Positions 51,101-60,100 of a stretch of DNA of 64,000 bases are shown here, one piece after another. The notes beneath the pieces are model-generated. The model made no database searches. It worked only from the letters and a program-made list of their open reading frames with translations, and was not told where the DNA came from. The position numbers and the translations under genes are program-made. Numbering within the stretch: the first letter of the stretch is position 1; every line of letters begins with the position of its first letter. The DNA is taken from assembly GCA_963556495.2 (NCBI GenBank), contig OY747713.1, positions 683,399-747,398 on the forward strand, in the 5' to 3' direction. This DNA is from Valencia hispanica (lineage: Eukaryota > Chordata > Actinopteri > Cyprinodontiformes > Valenciidae).

Positions 51101-54100
51101 CTGATGATCCCCAGGGAGCTGCTGGATGAGAGTCCAGGATGACCAGAACCAGGAATCTGGACCAGGTCTGTTCTGGATCAAAGGTTCCTATGAGGATAGT
51201 CATCGGTCCTGAGGCTCAGAGAGAAACTTTTACCAAAACTACAATCACTGTCTTTTAATCCTTCTTTACAAGTGAAGAACCTGGGCGTGATTTTTGACTC
51301 TGAGCTGATTTTTATTCCTCACATTAAAAATATTACAAAAAAAGTTTTTTATCAACTAAAGAACATCGCCAGAGTCCGCCCCATTCTCTCTCTGGCCAAC
51401 ATGAAGACACTGATGCTTTTATCTCCAGCAGGATTGATTACTGTAATGTCCTGCTTTCTGGTCTTCCCAAAAAAGTATATCAGGTTTATAACTTCTACAT
51501 AAATCCAGCAGCACGTGTCCTGATGAAGACCAGGAGGCGGGAACACATTACACCGGTCTTAGAATCACTGCATCGGCTCCCCGTGTGTCTTAGGATCGAC
51601 TTTAAGGTTCTTTTAATGGTTTTTAAGTGTCTTAATGGTCTTGGGCCTTCTTATCTATCAGAACTGCTTTTACAATATAAACCTTGGCGGTCTCTGCGCT
51701 CCTCTGCAGCCGTCTCCTTGTCATCCCTAAAGTCAGGACACACACTCATGGTGAGGCGTCTTTCCATTAATATGTTCATCACCACGAGCTCCTGGTAGCT
51801 CCTGGTAGCTAAGACGCTACATACTACAGGAACCCCAGGCTGGTACCAACCGTACGGATATTTCATGAATCAGAACCGGATCAGAACTCACGTTGGCTTT
51901 GATCCCGTCCTGGACGTCCGGCACCCTGGGCATGGCGTCGTACAGCGAGGAGACGTACGTGATGATGGACTTCTCATCTGGATGGGGAACGTCCACATCT
52001 GCACAGAAACATGGAGGCAAACCGATCAGAACCGCTGCCCGGTCCGGGAGAACCCAAATGTTCTGGTTCTGCTCACCTTCTGGATCCAGCAGCCTGGTGA
52101 CACCCAGCTCTCTCTCTGCTACGGTGAAGGCCTGCTCCAGGTTCTCCTGGTTGGTCTGCCGGTAGACCTGGCTCATGTCGATCAGACTGGGCCTGCAGGG
52201 GTGGATCACACTTCACCAATAAATACGTCTGGTTCTGGGATAAAAACGCTTAAATCCGACTTTATTCCCGCTAAATATGAAATAAAACACCCAAATGTTC
52301 TTCTTTTTAACAGGTTTGTGGCCATAGACAGCTTAGAAACAGAAGAAGTGGAGGAAGGCCTGCAGCAAATGTGGGCGGAGCCGGGACTTGAACATGGAGG
52401 CTGGCTCTAACCACGACGCCCCAGGCCCAAATCTTCTCCTGTCTGATCAACAAACATGATATATTCCCTTCACCGCAATGCATCACCTCTAATCCTCCCC
52501 AATAACCGCTACAGAGACACTTTATGCTGCCAGCGGCGGCTTTATTACAACAAACTCGTCTTTCCTGATTCCATGAAGGACACGTCACAACAGGAGCAAA
52601 ACAGGATTTAAATCCACGGATCATTTTATGCAGAAATGAAGCAGAAAACCTCAGAAAACAAGCAGGAACAAGCAGGAAACATGGAAAGTTGTCCTGCTCA
52701 GGAATCCCAACCACATTCCCAGGATGCGTACATGTCCTGGACGTCCTGGTGGTCCCCGCTGCACGTCTCTCTGTGGGACAGTCTGTCCCCGCTCAGCTGG
52801 AGGACGCGAGCGTCCAGGTCCCAGTCCAAGGAGTCTTCACACGTCATGATGACCCGGTCCTCCGGTTCGCTAGCGGAGCCCGCGGTGCTGCTGGAGGTGC
52901 TGATCCGGCGCCTCTTAGGGAGGAACCGCCTCCTCAGCTTCAACATCTCAGGAACGTCTTATTTTATAAAAAGGAAAAAGCGTAAAAGGTGTTCATGCTC
53001 CTGCTGCTCCTGCAGCCAGACTGAATCTGCTGCGACCTGCAGAGCCTCCAGAGAGCACAGCTGCAGGGGGAGCTTTTTCATTTGCACAGTGATGCCAGCT
53101 GAACTTTAACTCCTCCTTTTCTGGGGAATATGCAGAGCCCACAGCATCACTCCTCCCATCAGACAGAAACAACAACTCAAACCAGGAAAGTCAGAACCTC
53201 CAAGTTCTCCAGAACCATCCAGAGCTTAAATCTACCGGTAGCGAATGAGAGAGTGGGCGTGTCTCTCTGCACTCTGGGCTCTGATTGGTCAGAAACCCTG
53301 GAAGGAGACAGACAGTAGTTCTGATGAAAACTATATGATACACACAAGGAAGGGAATTATTAAAGTTAAGGAAGATGATGTTGAATTATGGACAGAAGAT
53401 TGTTGTGGACTACTATTCTAAAGGAGGACATTATTCAATTCAATTCAAATTCAATTCAAAAATACTTTATTGATCCCAGAGGGAAATTAAGTGTTGGTAT
53501 AGCTCATATAATTAATTCTTTAATTATGGCTCTGCCCTGGGATTTAAAATGTTTCTTCAAACAGTAAAGTTGTCATTTATTTTCTTTCTGAGAGGTTTCT
53601 ACTGTATCTACAGTTATGATTCCATTACTGATTGACATACATCATTTGAATCACAAGCAGGGATGGGAGAAGAAAAAGTACTAATCACCCGCAGCTGTAG
53701 CAGCACCATACAAAGATCTTCTAAAGAGGAAGATGTCTCACTCACATACACAAGCAAACAGCAGGATCATAACTGTCGGCTGCTTTTACAGAAACAAACG
53801 TTCTGACCACCGATCTAGAACGGAGCGGCCAGAAGTTCAGGAAAACTCCTGAACTTCTGGCCGCTGAAAGAATCTCAGCTTTCAAATGATGTATAATATA
53901 AATATAAATATATACATAGAAAGGGAGTCAGAAAAGGCAGATTTGACCCGGAAGTATGAGACACACTGCCAACGGGACGTGAAAACCAAGAGGGGTTAAA
54001 TAAAAGCTAGGCCACACCCCGCCCAGGTAATTGGCCCGGTACCGGGTCAGGACTTGGTGGAGGCAATCAGCAGCAACCGGACCTTTCCCGACCGGGTTCT

Positions 54101-57100
54101 GTGATCAGGCAGCGCTGGGTACCAGCAGCAGCAGCAGCAGCAGCAGAAGAAGAAGAAGAAGAAGAAGAGAGGAAACAGACAGTTTTTGCCAGAGATTATC
54201 TGTGGTTCCCAACAAACGTCGGTGTTGCTATGGCACGTTGCTATGGCAACGCCGTTTTTCCTGGACGTTGTGAAAATTCCCCTGAAATGCAGCGACTGTA
54301 GAGAGTGACTCAGAGAGGCTGAACAGAGCTGCAGGATTTAGTCTCTGGGTCTGGATGGTTTAATGATCCACGGCAGGAAAACAGAACCAGAACATCCCAG
54401 TTTCCACTACACCAGGATAGAAACTGCTGCGCATCATCACATTCACCAAAGTTTATGTATATTTATTGATTCAGTCATTAATCAATATTTAATGCTAGTG
54501 AAAAACTTTGTTGTATCAAATATTAGTGCTTGATTAAAATGCTATAAGAGTCTTTAATTAATTCCTATAAACACATTTAAATCAAACTGTCCAATCAGAA
54601 GGCTGCGTTCTGTCAGCTCCCAACAGGAAGAGGAGAACGTTTAACCAGAATCAGGAAATCTTAAAGGGACAGTTCAGATTTTGTTGAAGTGTTTCTGTGG
54701 AGTAGATTGTAGTAGTTGCTGCTTTACCTACTGCAGGCAGATGTTGGTAAAAAGAGGAATTCAGCTGTTAAAACTAATCAAAGTCAGAGGTTAGGAGAAG
54801 CAGCAGACTAAATCCACAGCAGATACTGTAACTTTGATCTAATAACATTAAACTCTAAAATGGTTTCAGAAGGGAGGCAGAACACAAACATTAAAGATGG
54901 AAGAGTTGTTTTCTCTGCAGATTCGCTCCTAAATGATCCTGGAGATCATGAAGCGTTCCAGGAAGCTTTTATCATTTTCTTTCTAAACGTATGCATGTTT
55001 ATCATAAATAACTGCAGGGAAGCAGCGTTAAAGCAGTCCAAGTCCTCCTCAGGGGCAGACTGTGATGCTAAAGGGAACATTTCTGTACAAATAAGTAGAA
55101 GATGACTGCATCTGAACGGACGTCCATCTTCAAGTCTGATTTACAGCTCGCTTTCTGTCCCAACAAGTCAGATCCTAAAAACCTCCAGATAAGATTCCTG
55201 TCTCCAAAGCCACAGCAATAAACACTGGAAAGAAGAAACCCAGAATAATGTGAAATATGCAGGAGGTCATAGAGAAAAACTTCAGGCCCTTCCCAGATCC
55301 CAGTCCAGACTTGTCCCGGCGGTTCTGACCCGTTCTCACCTGTGTTTGTGGATGATGGCGTTGAAGAGCCTCCCGTCCCTCCAGCTGGTGGTGAAGTTGT
55401 CGCAGCGCAGACCCTGGTAGCCCTCCACCATCCTCTGGGACCACAGCAGCAGCTTCTCTTTGGCCGTCATGTCGTCCGACTGACCGTTCACCTGGATGTC
55501 AGAGATCTGCAGAGACAGAACAGAACCACGTTTAATGAAACCGGATCAGCCGTCCAGGTCTGCAGTAAAACATCTGCTGCTCTTTGCTTTGAGTCACTTT
55601 GGACCAAAATCCACTGAAATCTAAAAGAAAAAACGGGTTTTCATGTTTTATTTGTTGTTTTCCTCGTCTCACCAGGATTCCAGCTCATTATTCATCACAT
55701 CCACCAGGATCTGTGGACCAGCTCCTCCCTGAGCTCCTCCCCTCCCGGGTCTGGCGGTTCCGAAGCCGCCAACCTGTTCAGGCTGCAGTCGGATCCGCTC
55801 TGTTTCCGTTTCCCCCCAGCAGAACCGCGGTCCGATTCCTGCTCGGATCACTGAGTTTATCGCTCTTCATTTCTGATTTAAACGATACGCCTCTCAGAAC
55901 GTATCAGACCCTGATTTCCTCAGAAACCCGAATTATCAAGTAAAAATGTTGTGATTTTATTTAATATAATCTGCATAAAAATCAGGAGGAAAAATGAGAA
56001 ATGCTGAGTTCTTTGTGCTCATAATGATTAAACAACAATAATAATATTCGTACTTTTCTTTGTATTACAATCGACATTAGAAAAATTGGACTTATGATAA
56101 AAAGCTGTTTTTGTTTAGTTAAAAGTATCAAATCCTCTTTATAAAACAAAATCTTGTTTGCATCTTTAAATGGTTTTGGTCTGGTTCTACGGAGAATCAG
56201 TTCTTCTCCCACTAAGTTCTGCTTTCTGAATCCATTTTCATCTTGTTCTGGGTTATTTTCTGCTGCTGATTCGATCCAGACTTCTGATCTTCTTCTTTCA
56301 GAACTCATGACATCCATAAAACCCGTCACCATGAAGCAGAACCAACCAGAACCTGGAAGCGTGAGAATGTGGCCTTTATTTTCCAAACTGAGGCGTTTTA
56401 ATGTTTCCTCAGGCAGCCGGGAATCAATGCTGGACTGTGAGACGGGAACGTTTTATTGGTGCTGGGCGGAAAAACTCTGAGTCACAAGAAGGATAAAAAT
56501 CCACAAACGCAGAGAGGAATAAACAACGAGTTGAGGTTCTAACAGGACTCGGAGATGTTCTGTTCCTCACAGGGTTAAACTAAAACATTCTCACTTCTGG
56601 TCTAATTATCGGTTCCCAAGCTGCAGTTACAGAACAGATAATTTTTTTAATTCTTATTTAACAAACATTCTGGAATGTTTTTAGAGTTGGAAAACTCTCC
56701 CTAATTCCCTCCAGGGCGGATAAATCTCCTGGTGGAGCTGTTCTGTAACCACTGCTCACTGGCTTTATGCCGCTTCGTGGGTCTGATGAGTCAGAGCAGA
56801 ACTAATCATTTCATTTTTATGAACCAGGAAGGGCGGAGGAGGTGGAGGGGAAAGAAGGACAGAATGAACGGAAACAAGTCCTCCTCCCTTCGCAGCAACG
56901 CTCCTTAGATCATCTGCTCTGAAACACATCCACCACTTTTATCATCACAGACAAAGTTCTCCATTGTTCCTTTTCAGTGAACTAACATCTGGAAGTGGAT
57001 GGGAAGGTTTTTAAAACGCCACGTCTCCTGCCAGCCGTCTGCTGGGAACCAGTACAGGATCCCACGCACATCCCAACATAACCATCATCCTCATTATATC

Positions 57101-60100
57101 ATCAAATGATCTCCATCACCCTCCAATCTCTGACAAGCTGCGGTTAGAACATCCAGACATCCTCCTGTTTGTGCTGCTGTTGGGCTCAAACTCCTACGGA
57201 ACCACAAACGGGTCCAAATCCGTAGTAGGGATCAGGAATTAGTATTCCCACATGTCCAAATGAAACCCAGAGGGTGCAGCTGCATGATAAACTGCAGAAA
57301 TTAGCAGCTTAGAAGCTAAAGTTCCCTCCTGGTTCAGAGGGAAGAGCTTTAGATGGTAGATGTGATTAGAAGGGAAACGTAGAAGATACTTTCTGGAAAA
57401 CCTGGGAGCCTTCTACCCCCATCACGAGACCAGTAGGGGGCGACTGTAGCTGCAGCAGCGCTGCAATCACTTAAAAGTTTTCTTTGTAGATAAGAATAAA
57501 TATATTCCATAGTTTTGGTTCTAAAAATGTTGCCTGGGGAGCAAAAGCGTTGAGTTTTGAACATCATTAATAATAGCAGCTTATCAGTAAACTCCTAATT
57601 CTCATCAGAACGAACAGAAATCACATGTGGGGTGCCTCAGGGCTCCATCCTGGGGCCCCTCTTATTTAATATCTACATGCTCCCACTAGCCCAGATTATA
57701 ACAACCAATAACATTAGCTACCATAACTACTCGGCTGATACTCAGCTCTACATTATGATGTCACCAGGTGACTTTGAACCCATCCAAACCCTAAGTAAAT
57801 GCATCGATCAAATCAATGGATGGATGGAGCCATAACTTTCTCCAGCTGAACAGAAACAAAACAGAAGTAATTACTTTTGGACCTAAAGAGGAACGATCAA
57901 CAATCAGCACAGAGCTTCAGTTAATCCAGCTAGAAACTACTGATCAGGCCTGAAATCTAGGTGTAGTAATGGACTCAGACCTGAACCTCCAGGGTCACAT
58001 AAAGGTCAATAACAAGGTCAGCCTTCTATCACCTGAAGAACATTTCTAGGATTAAAGGACTGATGTCGCAACAGGACCTAGAAAAACTCATCCATGCGTT
58101 TATCTTTAGTCGGATTGATTACTGCAACAGCGTCTTCACAGGTCTGCCTAAAAAGTCAATCAGACAGAAGCAGCTGATCCAGAACGCTGCTGCTCGTGTT
58201 CCTCACTAGAACCAGGAAAGTAGAGAACATCACCCCAGTTCTAAAGTCCTTACACTGGCTCCCTGTAGCTCAGAGAATAGACTTCTAAATACTTTTACTA
58301 CTTTATAAATCATTGAATGGCTTAGCACCAAAATATGATGAAGATCTACTGTTACTATAGCAACCCCCCCCCCCCAGACCAATCAGGTCCTCTAATTCCA
58401 GTCGACTCAACATCCCTAGAATCAGAACCAAACATGGAGAAGCAGCTTTCAGTTTCTATGCTCCTCTAATCTGGAACAAACTTTCAGAAAACTGCAAAGC
58501 TGCTGAAACACGGAGTTCTTTTAAATCACAGATAAAAACGTTTCTGTTTAGAGCTGATTTTGATTAATGCTTTCATGTATCATGTTTTGTGTGCTTCTTG
58601 CTTTATGGCTGATTTTCCTTTATATTCTTTGTCTGTGTTTTATTGCTATTTTTATTTTATCCCTTAATCATGTAAAGCACCGTGAATTACCGTGTTGTTG
58701 AAACTGTTGCTATACAGTTAAAATTGGCTTGCCTTGATTAAGTGTAATTTCTCTCCTTTACCTGGAAGTGAAGGATGATGGTCCATATCAGGCCCAGGGT
58801 CAGCTTGGGGTTTCCATCTGCAATGTCATCATTTCTGATGTTGACCAGTTTGACCTGAAAAGGAGCAGAAAGCATCACTCAGCTGGACAAACGAGACGCC
58901 AACCGCCGCCGCTCCACAACGTTCCTCTAGACTCCTGACCTGTCTGCGTTTGAGGAAGTCCAGAGCGATCTGGACGTTCTGCAGCTTGTGGAAGCGCATT
59001 CGGCCCTTCTCCCGCGGCTGAAAGAGACAACAGAGCACAGAGGGAAGCGTTTAGATAAAGCTCCATGACTGAGGAACAAGATGTCCATCTTCACCAACAT
59101 CTACTCTACGGTTCAGTCACGGTGAAGGAACGTGTAACGCTACATGTTTGTGACCACAGCAGGCATCAGGTGTGACCCCGGCTGAGCATGAGCCACAGAT
59201 GCACCACAGATGGAGCCAAGATGTCTGCAGGTGATGGATGACAAACATTCACAGGGATTCTCCACATCACAGCTCCTCTTTCCCTAAAAACAAGCAGCTG
59301 AATTTATTTATTCATTCAGCTAAAATCATTATGAGCAGAAGAATGGGGACCTGAAACATCTCAATAACCATAATAACCATAATAATCTCAGATTAAACAA
59401 TCAAACAACTTCATGGATTCATCTGCTTCTCATAGATCATGTTAGGTCATGTTGTGATTTGGTGAAATAAAGAAGCCCATCATCAGCGTATAACTTTACT
59501 TTACTGCCTCCTTAATGCAGAAACTGCTCATCGAAATTTACTGATTATTCCGTTTTTATTCAACATTTTTTTCCTTATTTCTTTTCAAATAAAAATCTAA
59601 TGAAATGATAAAAAGTAAGGACGTTTTTTTCACATTTAATGTCAATCCAAGTCCAAAGGGAAAAGATGGCCGTCTGATTTACAACAACAATATGATCTGA
59701 TCAGGTTAAATATGTACGTATGTGGTCACTTTTAACTGGACACATAATAATGCAATATTTACGTAATAAATGATCAAATAACTTTTTAAAAGAAATGAAT
59801 AAACCTCAATTACATCTTATATTTAGATATCTTATTCATAGATGTATAGATACCTTATTTTCTGTAATTTCTGTATATTTTAGTACATTTAAACCTTTAT
59901 CAATATTCGTATCCCCACATTTATCTTAATATTTCTGAATATCTTATTTTATAAATTTTAAAATATATTTTTGGAGCAGTTTTTGTTCTTCTTTTGTGGA
60001 ACCAGTCGACATGGAGACCATAAACTATTAACTTTTATCCCATTTAATCTTTTTATTCTGCTCTTATTTTGCATAAGTATGAACCATAAAACATGTCAGA

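Noticed and set aside
53824..53865. microRNA precursor
   Set aside because: The stem is only 19 bp with a 4-base loop, too small for a Drosha/Dicer substrate.
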